From Acinetobacter baumannii (GTDB taxonomy: Bacteria; Pseudomonadota; Gammaproteobacteria; Pseudomonadales; Moraxellaceae): a DNA stretch of 64,000 bases. This document shows, piece by piece, positions 44,366 to 52,988 of the stretch. Numbering within the stretch: position 1 is the first letter of the stretch; the number at the start of each line of letters is the position of its first letter. The notes beneath the pieces were generated by a model. That model had not been told where the DNA came from and did not search any database. It worked only from the letters and a program-made list of their open reading frames with translations. The stretch covers positions 124,001-188,000 of the forward strand of contig NZ_CP046654.1 in assembly GCF_009759685.1 (NCBI RefSeq), written 5' to 3'. The translations under genes and the position numbers were made by a program.

Positions 44366-44992
44366 ATGACAACCATTACTTTACCTGCACTTCCATATGG
44401 CTATGATGATTTAGCGCCACATATCAGTAAAGAAACTTTAGAATACCATCACGATAAACACCACAATACCTATGTTGTTAACTTAAACAACTTAATCAAA
44501 GGTACTGACCTTGAAGGTAAAACTTTAGAAGAAATCATTAAAGCAACTGCTGGTGATGCATCTAAAGCTGGTATTTTCAACAATGCTGCTCAAGTTTGGA
44601 ACCACACTTTCTACTGGAACAGCATGAAGCCAAACGGTGGTGGTAAGCCTACTGGCGCAATCGCTGCTAAAATTGACGAAGCTTTTGGTAGCTACGAAAA
44701 ATTTGCAGAAGAATTTACTGCTGCAGCAACAACTCAATTCGGTTCAGGTTGGGCTTGGTTAGTTGCTGATGAAGTAAACGGTAAACTTTCTATTACTAAA
44801 ACTTCTAATGCAGACACTCCACTTGCACATGGTCAAATTGCTGTATTAACAATTGACGTATGGGAACATGCTTACTACATCGATTTCCGTAACTTACGTC
44901 CTAAATACATCGCAACTTTCTTAGAAAACCTTGTGAACTGGGACTATGCAAATGCAAAACTTGCAGGCCAACCAGCTGGTGTAGAGAAATAA
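44366..44992 (+). CDS. sodB: Superoxide dismutase (Fe type)
   Basis: The product has 208 residues from [20 protein letters not shown]; the start at 44366 follows AAGGAATAGGAAC and matches homologues, unlike the in-frame start 11 codons earlier. Metal ligands: a histidine in LEYHHDKHH, one in QVWNHTFYW, and Asp and His in [13 protein letters not shown]. The GSGWAWLV and N-terminal patterns point to the iron form. Cytoplasmic. A strong terminator follows. Confidence 0.93.
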   Translation: MTTITLPALPYGYDDLAPHISKETLEYHHDKHHNTYVVNLNNLIKGTDLEGKTLEEIIKATAGDASKAGIFNNAAQVWNHTFYWNSMKPNGGGKPTGAIAAKIDEAFGSYEKFAEEFTAAATTQFGSGWAWLVADEVNGKLSITKTSNADTPLAHGQIAVLTIDVWEHAYYIDFRNLRPKYIATFLENLVNWDYANAKLAGQPAGVEK

Positions 44993-45006
44993 TTTTATTT
45001 CTTTAT

Positions 45007-45037
45007 AAAAAACCACCCTGTTTTGGGTGGTTTTTTT
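45007..45037 (+). terminator. Terminator after sodB
   Basis: AAAACCACCC pairs with GGGTGGTTTT around TGTTTT, followed by a T run. Confidence 0.9.
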
Positions 45038-45098
45038 ATTTTTAGTACAACAAAAGCATATTAATCAAGCAAACGATTCATTTTCTTTAATATTCTTA

Positions 45099-45127
45099 TT
45101 GACGCTTTTAGATTTCATCCATAAAAT
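45099..45127 (+). promoter_or_regulatory. Sigma-70 promoter of the first tRNA-Asn pair
   Basis: TTGACG (45099-45104) and TAAAAT (45122-45127) are separated by 17 bp; transcription would start a few bases before the tRNA at 45139. Confidence 0.8.
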
Positions 45128-45138
45128 GCGCATCAGAT

Positions 45139-45214
45139 TCTCCAATAGCTCAGTCGGTAGAGCGACGGACTGTTAATCCGCAGGTCCCTGGTTCGAGCCC
45201 AGGTTGGAGAGCCA
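45139..45214 (+). tRNA. tRNA-Asn (GUU), first copy
   Basis: A 76-nt cloverleaf with acceptor TCTCCAA/TTGGAGA, anticodon loop CTGTTAA (anticodon GTT), the GGTTCGAGCCC T-arm and encoded GCCA end. It differs from the other two copies at one acceptor pair (A-T in place of C-G). Confidence 0.97.
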
Positions 45215-45222
45215 TCTACTAA

Positions 45223-45298
45223 TCTCCCATAGCTCAGTCGGTAGAGCGACGGACTGTTAATCCGCAGGTCCCTGGTTCGAGCCCAGGTGGGAGAGCCA
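45223..45298 (+). tRNA. tRNA-Asn (GUU), second copy
   Basis: A 76-nt tRNA, acceptor TCTCCCA/TGGGAGA, anticodon GTT, CCA encoded. It starts 8 nt after the first copy, so both come from one transcript, followed by a terminator at 45306. Confidence 0.97.
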
Positions 45299-45305
45299 AG
45301 ATTCT

Positions 45306-45336
45306 AAAAGCCCACATTCATTGTGGGCTTTTTCTT
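45306..45336 (+). terminator. Terminator after the tRNA-Asn pair
   Basis: AAAAGCCCAC pairs with GTGGGCTTTT and is followed by T residues. Confidence 0.88.
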
Positions 45337-45438
45337 TTCTAATCATTTAATATTTTTCTATTATTTTGAATAAAATCAATGTTTCGAATATTTTTAAACC
45401 AATCAGTTAGATATTCTCACTAATTCCATTATTAACCC

Positions 45439-45467
45439 TTGACCTCGCCCCCTTTCCTGCCTAAAAT
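45439..45467 (+). promoter_or_regulatory. Sigma-70 promoter of the third tRNA-Asn gene
   Basis: TTGACC (45439-45444) and TAAAAT (45462-45467) are 17 bp apart, with a C-rich spacer and discriminator, 12 bp before the tRNA. Confidence 0.8.
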
Positions 45468-45479
45468 CCCTTTCCAGAT

Positions 45480-45555
45480 TCTCCCATAGCTCAGTCGGTA
45501 GAGCGACGGACTGTTAATCCGCAGGTCCCTGGTTCGAGCCCAGGTGGGAGAGCCA
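45480..45555 (+). tRNA. tRNA-Asn (GUU), third copy
   Basis: A 76-nt tRNA identical to the second copy. It has its own promoter and terminator. The 3' flank (AGATTCTAAAA then CCCAC) also matches the flank of the second copy, so a block was duplicated. Confidence 0.97.
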
Positions 45556-45562
45556 AGATTCT

Positions 45563-45595
45563 AAAAACCCACTCCTTATGAGTGGGTTTTTATTT
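45563..45595 (+). terminator. Terminator after the third tRNA-Asn
   Basis: AAAAACCCACT pairs with AGTGGGTTTTT around CCTTATG. Similar in layout to the terminator after copy two. Confidence 0.88.
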
Positions 45596-45610
45596 GTATG
45601 ATGTCTTCAC

Positions 45611-46054
45611 ATGTTCGAATCGAGTCATTTATTTTTTATTATTTTAGGTTGCTTAAGCACCTGTATTTTTCTTCTTGTTTGTTTACGCCCTTATTTATTT
45701 CCCAAACAAAAATTCTTTGCCCGTCCTGTTATTACTAATTTTGAAACTCAAATGTTTATACGCTTAAAACAGAGTTTCCCAAGTTATCATGTTCTAGCAC
45801 AAGTGGCTTTTAGCGCATTAATAACCAGTAATGATTATAAGGTTCGTAGTCAGTTCAACCGTAAAGTCACTGATTTTGTTTTGCTTGATGAAAACATGGA
45901 AGTAATAGCCATTATTGAGCTAGATGACCCTACTCACCTTGAGAAAGTCGAAGAAGATCGTCTTCGTGATCAAATGCTCATAGAGGCAGGTTATATCGTA
46001 AGACGCTATACAAACATCCCGAGTGTACGCCAGCTACAAAAAGATATTTATTAA
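45611..46054 (+). CDS. DUF2726-domain membrane-anchored protein
   Basis: A 147-residue protein with one N-terminal membrane helix (about 8-28) and a domain at about 40-145. SFPSYHVLAQVAFSALI, FNRKVTDFVLLDE, AIIELDDPTHL, and KVEEDRLRDQMLIEAGYIV are the DUF2726 pattern. That domain resembles a restriction-endonuclease-like fold (D, ELD, and K-like positions), often fused to helicases or membrane segments. Function unknown. Confidence 0.8.
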   Translation: MFESSHLFFIILGCLSTCIFLLVCLRPYLFPKQKFFARPVITNFETQMFIRLKQSFPSYHVLAQVAFSALITSNDYKVRSQFNRKVTDFVLLDENMEVIAIIELDDPTHLEKVEEDRLRDQMLIEAGYIVRRYTNIPSVRQLQKDIY

Positions 46055-46063
46055 AAACTACTG

Positions 46064-46264
46064 TTATTTCTTGTCAGAATTGGCAGCTTCTTTCTCAGCT
46101 ATTCTTTTTTCCATTTCTAAACGCTGCTGTTCATATTGTTTCTTATTCTGAGCATCACTTTTTGCAGCCAAAAAAAGTATTCCAATAATCAGAAAAGGAA
46201 TAAGTAAACCTAATCCCATTAATAACCAAGGAACAGATTTTTTTTCAACAGATTGCTGGCTCAT
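46064..46264 (-). CDS. Small single-span membrane protein
   Basis: The product has 66 residues from ATG 46264 (MSQQSVEKKSVPW), chosen because GAAGAA lies before it; an earlier in-frame start is 15 codons upstream. One strong membrane helix (about 15-35) is followed by a highly charged coiled-coil-like tail (QYEQQRLEMEKRIAEKEAA). Unknown family. A terminator lies between it and the hydrolase gene, so it is transcribed separately. Confidence 0.6.
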   Translation of the reverse strand: MSQQSVEKKSVPWLLMGLGLLIPFLIIGILFLAAKSDAQNKKQYEQQRLEMEKRIAEKEAANSDKK

Positions 46265-46315
46265 AAGTTCTTCAAACTCAAATAATATCGATTTCAGAAT
46301 GCGTAACAATATAAC

Positions 46316-46345
46316 AAAAAAGGGCCTTCTTTAAGACCCTTTTAA
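46316..46345 (-). terminator. Terminator after the lipoprotein hydrolase gene
   Basis: AAAAGGG with an inner CTT/AAG pair matches CCCTTTT; on the minus strand a T run follows. Confidence 0.65.
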
Positions 46346-46369
46346 TTTGAATATCTTAAATGCAAAAAA

Positions 46370-47677
46370 TTATTGTGCTATTCCAGTACATTCAACATTC
46401 TTACTAGCATCTATTACTGATGGATCAAGCACTATATTTGTTTTAGCTGGCATCTTAGATTGAACAAATTGATAAATTTCAGCATTTCTACATACAATCG
46501 CTTGAGTATGAGCAGCCCCTAAAACAGGTACAAATGTCACATCAGTTCCCATTTTTTTAAGACCATTTTGCAGGGCATCTGTGACTGGATATGGTACAGC
46601 CATATCAGCAGTACCCTGAACAATCATGACCGGTGAATTAATTTTTTTAGTAGCAGGTTGGTTATCTACCAAGAATTTTTTCACAGTTGGGTTTTCTTGG
46701 AAATTACCAGCTAAACCGGGATAATCTAAAACTGTTTTACCGGCATTAGTAGCCAGGAAATCTCGAATATCATCCGCAAATTTATTATGCAAATCGGTTA
46801 AACATACACCATTTTCACCTGTAGTCCCCTCTGCGAACTCAGCTATACTTTGAGAACGTTGTTGGAAAATTTCACGATAATTAAATTTAGGCTCATACGC
46901 AGTAATACCTACGGTAGTATATGCGGCATATGCAAGAAGCTCAGCATATACTTCTACAGCCGTACCAACAGGTACAGTACCAGCCTGCTCTTTTTTAAGA
47001 ATATCTTGAATTGCTTGTGGTGCAACTGTAGAAATAATATATCCGAGGCTTGAAGCTGGCGCTCCTGCAACTGCCCCTTTGTAATTAGCATCATTATTAG
47101 CAAATTCCGCTGTGCCTAATGAAGCATGTCCACCTTGAGACTGCCCAATCGACATCCATGCACCATTTAACTGATTACCATAATGATCTTTCGCGGCCTT
47201 AACAGCAGCTAATGCTGATTTAGCCTCACTTGATAGATTCAAATATGGATGCATTCCCCGGGTGCCCAATCCTTCATAATCTGGGGCAATCACGACATAA
47301 CCAGCCGCCAACAATGTATCGGCTAAGATCTTAAACCGTGGATTAATTGTATTATTACTTGGTGCACAACTGTCCCCTACACCTACAGTTCCATGTTCCC
47401 ACACTACTACTCGATAACCATCCTTAGGTTGAGTAACTTTAGGAAACATGACCAGTGCCGTTGCTTGAGCTGTTTTTCCTTGTACATTCTCCATGTTATA
47501 GGTCATCACTTTGATAGAGGCAGCACCACTTAAAGTATCTTGAGAATAGTTTTTTTCAGAGATGTACGTTTTATCAGGATTTACTCCAATGTAATCATCA
47601 TCATCGTCATTACATGCTGTAAGAAATAATGCTGAAATTGATAATGTTATAGCTAAAGCAATTTTTGACCGTTTCAT
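46370..47677 (-). CDS. Lipoprotein alpha/beta hydrolase, secretory-lipase-like
   Basis: A 435-residue protein with a lipoprotein signal (lipobox LTAC, Cys22), then NDDDDD. Alpha/beta-hydrolase features: an oxyanion-region WEHGTVGVGDSC, the nucleophile elbow IGQSQGGHAS, Asp in VQGTADMAVPY, and His in GAAHTQAIVC. This layout fits the LIP-type secretory lipase family. The acidic stretch after the lipid-attached Cys may act as a spacer. The substrate is not evident; lipase or esterase is a reasonable guess. Confidence 0.82.
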   Translation of the reverse strand: MKRSKIALAITLSISALFLTACNDDDDDYIGVNPDKTYISEKNYSQDTLSGAASIKVMTYNMENVQGKTAQATALVMFPKVTQPKDGYRVVVWEHGTVGVGDSCAPSNNTINPRFKILADTLLAAGYVVIAPDYEGLGTRGMHPYLNLSSEAKSALAAVKAAKDHYGNQLNGAWMSIGQSQGGHASLGTAEFANNDANYKGAVAGAPASSLGYIISTVAPQAIQDILKKEQAGTVPVGTAVEVYAELLAYAAYTTVGITAYEPKFNYREIFQQRSQSIAEFAEGTTGENGVCLTDLHNKFADDIRDFLATNAGKTVLDYPGLAGNFQENPTVKKFLVDNQPATKKINSPVMIVQGTADMAVPYPVTDALQNGLKKMGTDVTFVPVLGAAHTQAIVCRNAEIYQFVQSKMPAKTNIVLDPSVIDASKNVECTGIAQ

Positions 47678-47738
47678 AGAATATCCTTTTTATGTGTTAT
47701 TTATTCCGCATATTTTTCATGCACAAATATTAAGACAT

Positions 47739-47767
47739 AAAAAAAGTGCTCTGCATAGAACACTTTT
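47739..47767 (-). terminator. Terminator after ubiA
   Basis: AAAAGTG-TCT pairs with AGA-CACTTTT; on the minus strand T residues follow. Confidence 0.6.
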
Positions 47768-47787
47768 CAACCTCACGGTCATTTTTA

Positions 47788-48666
47788 CTATATGAAATTT
47801 AAAAATATTCCTAGAAAAATGATTAATCCAACCCAACGATTGTGACGGAATGCCCAAAAACATACCTGAGGGTTGCGGTCTTTGGTTTTAATTGTTTGAT
47901 ATATAAAATCAAATGCCACTACAACTAAAGCAATAATGGCCCAAGGAAATAAGATATTTTCTAAATATAGCGCTGTACCAATCAAAACAAGACTTATTGC
48001 TTGTAAAAGCGCAATAATCTGGATGTCATATCGACCAAAAAGAATAGCTGTAGATTTCACACCAATCTTTAAATCATATTCGCGATCTGTAATTGCATAT
48101 TGAGTGTCATAAGCCACTGTCCAAGCCAAATTACCAAAATAGAGCAACCAGCAAGTCAGATCCGGAGTTTTACCTACCGCAGTAAAGGCCATTGGAATTG
48201 ACCATGAAAATGCTGCTCCTAAAAAAACTTGCGGTAAGTTGGTATAGCGTTTCATAAATGGATAAATGAAAGCTAAAAATAATGCTCCAAATGACCAGTA
48301 GAAAGTTTCTATGGGTAAAAAGAACAACAAACATGCACTTGCTAAAACAAGACCCAAGAATACATATACTGCTTCTCTGGCTCGAATAACCCCTGTTGCT
48401 AACGGACGTGTTTTTGTACGCTCTACATGACCATCTACTTTACGATCAGCAAAGTCATTAATGGCACATCCAGCAGCGCGCATAAAAATGACGCCTAAAA
48501 TCATGACGAATAAAATACCTAAATTCGGTATTCCTTTTGATGCAACCCAAAGTGCCCACATGGTTGGCCAAAACACCAGTTCAGTACCAATTGGCTTATC
48601 AAATCGGCATAGATAATAATAAGCTTCTAAACGCTGACGCCATGTTGTACCTGTTGCAGTCGTCAT
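47788..48666 (-). CDS. ubiA: 4-hydroxybenzoate octaprenyltransferase
   Basis: Prenylates 4-hydroxybenzoate in ubiquinone synthesis. A 292-residue membrane protein with about eight to nine spans. First Asp-rich motif: NDFADRKVDGHVERTKTRP near 68; second: ITDREYDLKIGVKST near 196; also FGRYD. The start overlaps the ubiC stop (ATGA) and the two make the first steps of the pathway. Confidence 0.95.
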   Translation of the reverse strand: MTTATGTTWRQRLEAYYYLCRFDKPIGTELVFWPTMWALWVASKGIPNLGILFVMILGVIFMRAAGCAINDFADRKVDGHVERTKTRPLATGVIRAREAVYVFLGLVLASACLLFFLPIETFYWSFGALFLAFIYPFMKRYTNLPQVFLGAAFSWSIPMAFTAVGKTPDLTCWLLYFGNLAWTVAYDTQYAITDREYDLKIGVKSTAILFGRYDIQIIALLQAISLVLIGTALYLENILFPWAIIALVVVAFDFIYQTIKTKDRNPQVCFWAFRHNRWVGLIIFLGIFLNFI

Positions 48667-49172
48667 AGTAATTCCTTGTCGTGCTGCTGATATAAAAAAG
48701 CTTCAAAAGCCGGTAAGAATGTTTCTTGAACAATAAATTTACATCCATGCCAAGTATAGCAACTTTGTCGCGTCCAGCCTTCTGGTAAACGAATAATCCG
48801 GCGATCACAAAGTGGTGTTGTTCTTTGAAATAAAAAAAGACCTATTGGCTTAGAACCAATATGCTGAAATATACGGGCTTTTTTTTGTAAACTTTGAATG
48901 GGAAAAATACTTTTTGCTTTCACCCACGGCTCTACATCACTGCCATATAAATAGGTTTCCCTTACCCAAGAAGTGTGGGTATGGGGCATGTTCATCCATT
49001 GACTGTCGGCAAAAGTTAAACGCTGGAAATGTTCTTTGAAAGGCTTTACGCTGAACTTCCCACCACCCAGCTCAGTGAGTTGTTGTGTCAGAGAACCAGA
49101 CGCATACAACCATGTTTTCAATTCAGGATTTAAAGTCTTTTCCTGCTTAAGTACTGGTTGTCGTTTACGCAT
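48663..49172 (-). CDS. ubiC: Chorismate pyruvate-lyase
   Basis: Converts chorismate to 4-hydroxybenzoate and pyruvate. The 169-residue length fits. TSWVRETYLYGSD, the PIGLFLF segment and RRIIRLPEGWTRQSC are UbiC-like, with Arg and Glu residues in the active-site region. The stop overlaps the ubiA start by 4 nt, so product feeds the next enzyme from one mRNA. Confidence 0.92.
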   Translation of the reverse strand: MRKRQPVLKQEKTLNPELKTWLYASGSLTQQLTELGGGKFSVKPFKEHFQRLTFADSQWMNMPHTHTSWVRETYLYGSDVEPWVKAKSIFPIQSLQKKARIFQHIGSKPIGLFLFQRTTPLCDRRIIRLPEGWTRQSCYTWHGCKFIVQETFLPAFEAFLYQQHDKELL

Positions 49173-49257
49173 AATCTGCTCACATGAAAACTCGCACCTA
49201 GTTTACCCCAATTTTTTGATAAAAAACGTAGAGAATTCAATCAACATTCCAAGCAAT

Positions 49258-49286
49258 AAAAAAGCCTGCATAAGCAGGCTTTTTTA
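49258..49286 (-). terminator. Terminator after glnA
   Basis: AAAAGCCTGC pairs with GCAGGCTTTT around ATAA, flanked by A and T runs. Confidence 0.85.
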
Positions 49287-49297
49287 TGAAGTATGTA

Positions 49298-50713
49298 TTA
49301 CAGGCTGTAGTACATATCGAATTCAACTGGGTGAGTAGTCGTGTTAAGACGACGTACATCTTCAGTTTTAAGTTCGATATATGCATCAAGCATTTCTTTA
49401 GTGAACACGCCGCCTTTTAACAAGAATTCGTGATCTGCTTGAAGTGCTTCAAGAGCCATATCTAGGCTATGAGCAACTGTTGGGATTTTTGCTTCTTCTT
49501 CTGGAGGAAGATCATACAAGTTCTTGTCAGCAGCTTCGCCCGGATGGATCTTGTTTTGGATACCGTCGATACCAGCCATTAACAACGCAGCGAAACCTAA
49601 GTACGGGTTCATCATTGGGTCTGGGAAACGAGCTTCGATACGTTTACCTTTAGGGTTAGAAACGTAAGGAATACGGATAGACGCAGAACGGTTACGCGCT
49701 GAGTAAGCAAGCATAATTGGTGCTTCGAAGTGAGGAACCAAACGCTTGTATGAGTTTGTAGATGGGTTTGTGATTGCATTCAATGCACGAGCGTGCTTGA
49801 TGATACCACCGATGAAGTACAACGCCATTTCTGAAAGGCCTGCATATTCATCACCAGCAAACAAGTTCTTGCCATCTTTAGAGATAGACATGTGAACATG
49901 CATACCAGAACCGTTATCACCTACCATTGGTTTAGGCATAAACGTAGCTGTTTTTGCATATTGATGTGCAACGTTCCAAACAGCATATTTGAACTGTTGA
50001 ACTTCGTCAGCTTTACGAACAAGGGTATTGAAGCTCACACCAATTTCTAATTGGCAAGAAGCAACTTCGTGGTGGTGTACTTCTACACGACCTGGGCCCA
50101 TAATGTCTTCAATTTTTGCACACATTTCTGCACGCATATCTTGTGCAGAGTCAACTGGAGGAACTGGGAAGTAACCACCTTTAACACGTGGACGGTGACC
50201 TGAGTTACCAGACTCGTAATCTTTACCAGTAGACCAAGCAGCTTCTTCAGCGATTAATGTATGACGAGCGCCAGACATATCGATGTCCCATTTCACTTCG
50301 TCAAATACAAAGAATTCTGGCTCTGGACCAAAGAATGCAGTATCACCGATACCTGTAGATTTTAAGTATTCTTCTGCACGGCGAGCAATCGAACGTGGGT
50401 CACGTTCATAACCTTGACCAGTTGAAGGTTCAATAACGTCACAAGTCACAACTACTGTTGGCTCAGCAAAGAACGGGTCGATGAAACCAGTTTCTGCATC
50501 CGGACGTAAAATCATGTCAGATGCTTCAATACCTTTCCAACCAGCGATTGAAGAACCATCGAACATTTTACCGTCTTCAAAAGTATCTTCATCAATAGAA
50601 TCAGCTGGGTAAGTTACGTGCTGTTCTTTACCCTTAGTATCAGTAAAGCGAAAATCGACCCATTTTGCGCCACTTTCTTGTATGAGTTGAAGGACCTTGT
50701 TCGCCATGCTCAT
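49298..50713 (-). CDS. glnA: Type I glutamine synthetase
   Basis: Makes glutamine from glutamate, ammonia and ATP. The 471-residue length is that of GSI-beta. Motifs: [33 protein letters not shown], and [10 protein letters not shown]. The adenylylation tyrosine in NLYDLPPEE is intact, so GlnE control is likely. Start is either 50713 or 50707 (two Met). A sigma-54 promoter and NtrC-like sites lie upstream. Confidence 0.97.
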   Translation of the reverse strand: MSMANKVLQLIQESGAKWVDFRFTDTKGKEQHVTYPADSIDEDTFEDGKMFDGSSIAGWKGIEASDMILRPDAETGFIDPFFAEPTVVVTCDVIEPSTGQGYERDPRSIARRAEEYLKSTGIGDTAFFGPEPEFFVFDEVKWDIDMSGARHTLIAEEAAWSTGKDYESGNSGHRPRVKGGYFPVPPVDSAQDMRAEMCAKIEDIMGPGRVEVHHHEVASCQLEIGVSFNTLVRKADEVQQFKYAVWNVAHQYAKTATFMPKPMVGDNGSGMHVHMSISKDGKNLFAGDEYAGLSEMALYFIGGIIKHARALNAITNPSTNSYKRLVPHFEAPIMLAYSARNRSASIRIPYVSNPKGKRIEARFPDPMMNPYLGFAALLMAGIDGIQNKIHPGEAADKNLYDLPPEEEAKIPTVAHSLDMALEALQADHEFLLKGGVFTKEMLDAYIELKTEDVRRLNTTTHPVEFDMYYSL

Positions 50714-50773
50714 TTTGCTCCAATGAAATTTTGTTGCACTTGTTGAGTGCGTGTTAGTTGCTGGTATTTATTA

Positions 50774-50789
50774 AGCAATTCTCATACCA
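50774..50789 (-). promoter_or_regulatory. Sigma-54 promoter of glnA
   Basis: On the minus strand, TGGTAT-GAGAA-TTGCT matches the RpoN consensus in the invariant GG and GC and most other positions. It lies about 60 bp before the glnA start. Confidence 0.75.
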
Positions 50790-50861
50790 ACTTTATAAGA
50801 CTTACCTAAAACATTGAATTACTTATAAGTATTCATGATTTAGGCCCCTTGTCTTGAACCC

Positions 50862-50867
50862 ATTATA
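50862..50867 (-). promoter_or_regulatory. Possible sigma-70 -10 box of glnA
   Basis: TATAAT is perfect on the minus strand, but the -35 region 17 bp upstream (GGTGCA) is poor. It may be the glnAp1-like basal promoter. Confidence 0.4.
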
Positions 50868-50936
50868 CTGTTTGCTTGTGTAAATGCACCATATTCACAC
50901 ATTTTCAAATTATGGCATATTTAAATAGCTCATTAT

Positions 50937-50964
50937 TGCCCTAATTTAGTGCAAAATTGTTGCA
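50937..50964 (-). promoter_or_regulatory. NtrC-like binding sites upstream of glnA
   Basis: The minus strand reads TGCACTAAATTAGGGCA (50937-50953), close to the enteric NtrC site TGCACTATATTGGTGCA. An overlapping TGCA-N7-TGCA palindrome lies at 50950-50964. They sit about 150-190 bp upstream of the sigma-54 site, the right place for NtrC enhancers. Confidence 0.7.
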
Positions 50965-51447
50965 CTGATATAAACCGCTGCATCAATTTCTAACAGTCGT
51001 CCATGATCATAATACTTTCTTATATATAATGCTGAGATTCTTATCGGATTACTTGAAAATAATCACTCCTTTGACATCGATCTTCCCCAGTGAGTTCCTT
51101 TGGTTTATTTCAGCAACTTAAATTTATGCCTTAAACCATCAGTTAAATGCCTTCTGCTTTAGTTAAAATCTAATAATTATTTTTCATTTTTATGAATTTC
51201 TCTAAATAAACGCACTATTTAGTCGCTATCTAAGCAGTTAATAAGACCACATATAGTAGATCTCACATTACTCAGCAAAAAATAAATTTTACTATTCATG
51301 TTCTTTTTCATTCACTTTTTTTATACAGGCCAAACTTGCTTTTATTATTAAAAAAAACTAAAAACTATATGCATAAATTTTTGTTATAAATAAACAAACC
51401 AAAAGTTATGTTTATAAAAAACTTAAAAGCATTCAAGGATTTGAATA

Positions 51448-52988
51448 ATGAAATATGACTTTGAACAATCGGATAAAGCTTTTTTCGGCCATCCTAAACC
51501 ATTACAAACGCTATTTTTTACAGAGCTTTGGGAAAGATTTTCTTATTATGGAATCCGGCCCTTACTCGTTCTTTATATGATTGCGATGGTCAATGACGGC
51601 GGTCTAGCACTTGATCGACCAACTGCCGCAGCGATTGTTGGATTATTTGCAGGCTCCATGTATTTAATGACCGTTTTTGGGGGTGGGTTGCTGATAACTG
51701 GTTAGGCCAAGCACGTGCTGTCTGGTACGGTTCAATTATTATTGCCTTAGGTCACTTATCAATTGCCCTTACATCTGTATTTGATCAATCTTTCTTTTAC
51801 TTAGGTTTAGTACTGATTGTTTTAGGTACCGGATTATTTAAAACATGTATTTCCGTGATCGTGGGAACACTATATAAAGCCAATGATGCAAGACGTGATG
51901 CAGGTTTTTCCATTTTCTATATGGGAATTAACATGGGGTCATTTATTGCCCCACTTATTACAGGGCTTTTGGCGAAAGACCATGGCTGGCATTTAGGCTT
52001 TGGTATTGGTGGCATTGGGATGTTAATTGCTTTATTAATTTTCCGTTTTATGGCAATGCCTCAGCTCCAAACATTTAATGAGCTACGCCAAGAAGCTAAT
52101 AGCTGTAGCAAACCTGTTGTAGAAAATAAAAATGCGCCTAAAATTGTATTTAGCTTTTTATTCGCAGTTGCAGTCGTTATTGCGCTAACCTTCCTCGGTA
52201 TCATTCACATCAATCCCGTCGCTGTCGCAACCTATTTAACCGTAGGTATTAGCATTGGGATTATTGCTTATTTTGCATATTTACTACTTTTCCTGAATTT
52301 AGAGCAACATGAAAAATTTAAAATAATTATTTGCTTCGTTTTATTAGCAGCCTCTGCCCTATTTTGGTCAGCTTTCGAACAAAAACCCACGACTTTTACT
52401 TTATTTGCGCAAGATTATACGGACCGTATTGTTTTCGGATTTGAAATCCCAACTGTATGGTTTGAATCAATCAATGCTCTTTTTATTATTATCTTTGCTC
52501 CCGTTGCAGCTTGGCTATGGGCGAAGCTAGGTAAAGCGAATAAAGATCCAAGCTATATCAGCAAATTTATTATTGCGTTGTTATTCGCAGCAGGTGGCTT
52601 TTTACTTATGTCTCTAGCCAGTCATTTTGCTATTCATGGCGGAGTAGTTTCACCATTTTGGTTAGTCGGTACTTTACTTCTTCTTACCATAGGTGAACTT
52701 TGCTTAAGCCCAATTGGCTTATCAACCATGACCAAACTTGCACCTGATGTCATACGTAGTCAAATTATGGGTTTATGGTTTACAGGTACAGCTCTTGGCA
52801 ACCTTATGGCAGGTTTAATTGGCGGGCAAGTCTCGGCAGATGGTATTAATCATTTACCTAGCCTATTTATGCGCTGTGTATTAGCCTTGGTTATTGGCGC
52901 AATCGTGTTATTTTTATTAAAGAAACCAATGAATAAATTAATGGACAAAAGTACCAACAAAGTTCAACCTGATTTGGAAACGATATGA
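51448..52988 (+). pseudogene. Frameshifted POT-family peptide transporter (DtpA-like)
   Basis: The first 85 residues (51448-51705) are a proton-dependent oligopeptide transporter start: FFTELWERFSYYGIRPLLVLY is the family signature. The frame then fails near 51684. One added T in GGGGGTGGG restores GGWVADNWLGQARAVWYG and joins the second frame, giving a 513-residue protein of normal family length. The downstream part has the FYMGINMGSFIAP and QKPTTFTLFAQDYTDR blocks. Its last codons overlap the aminopeptidase start (ATGA), so it heads a peptide-use operon. Genuine mutation or sequence error. Confidence 0.88.

Larger units (their letters stand above)
50714..51447. other. Long intergenic region between glnA and the peptide transporter
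   Basis: This 734-bp AT-rich region holds the glnA control elements (sigma-54 site 50774-50789, TATAAT 50862-50867, NtrC-like sites 50937-50964). The right half, about 50990-51447, shows no gene on either strand. An AAGGATTTG ribosome site precedes the transporter. I saw no clear RNA element. Confidence 0.5.

Noticed and set aside
45139-45555. Repeated 76-bp blocks as a mobile or CRISPR repeat
   Set aside because: They fold as complete tRNA-Asn genes with their own promoters and terminators.
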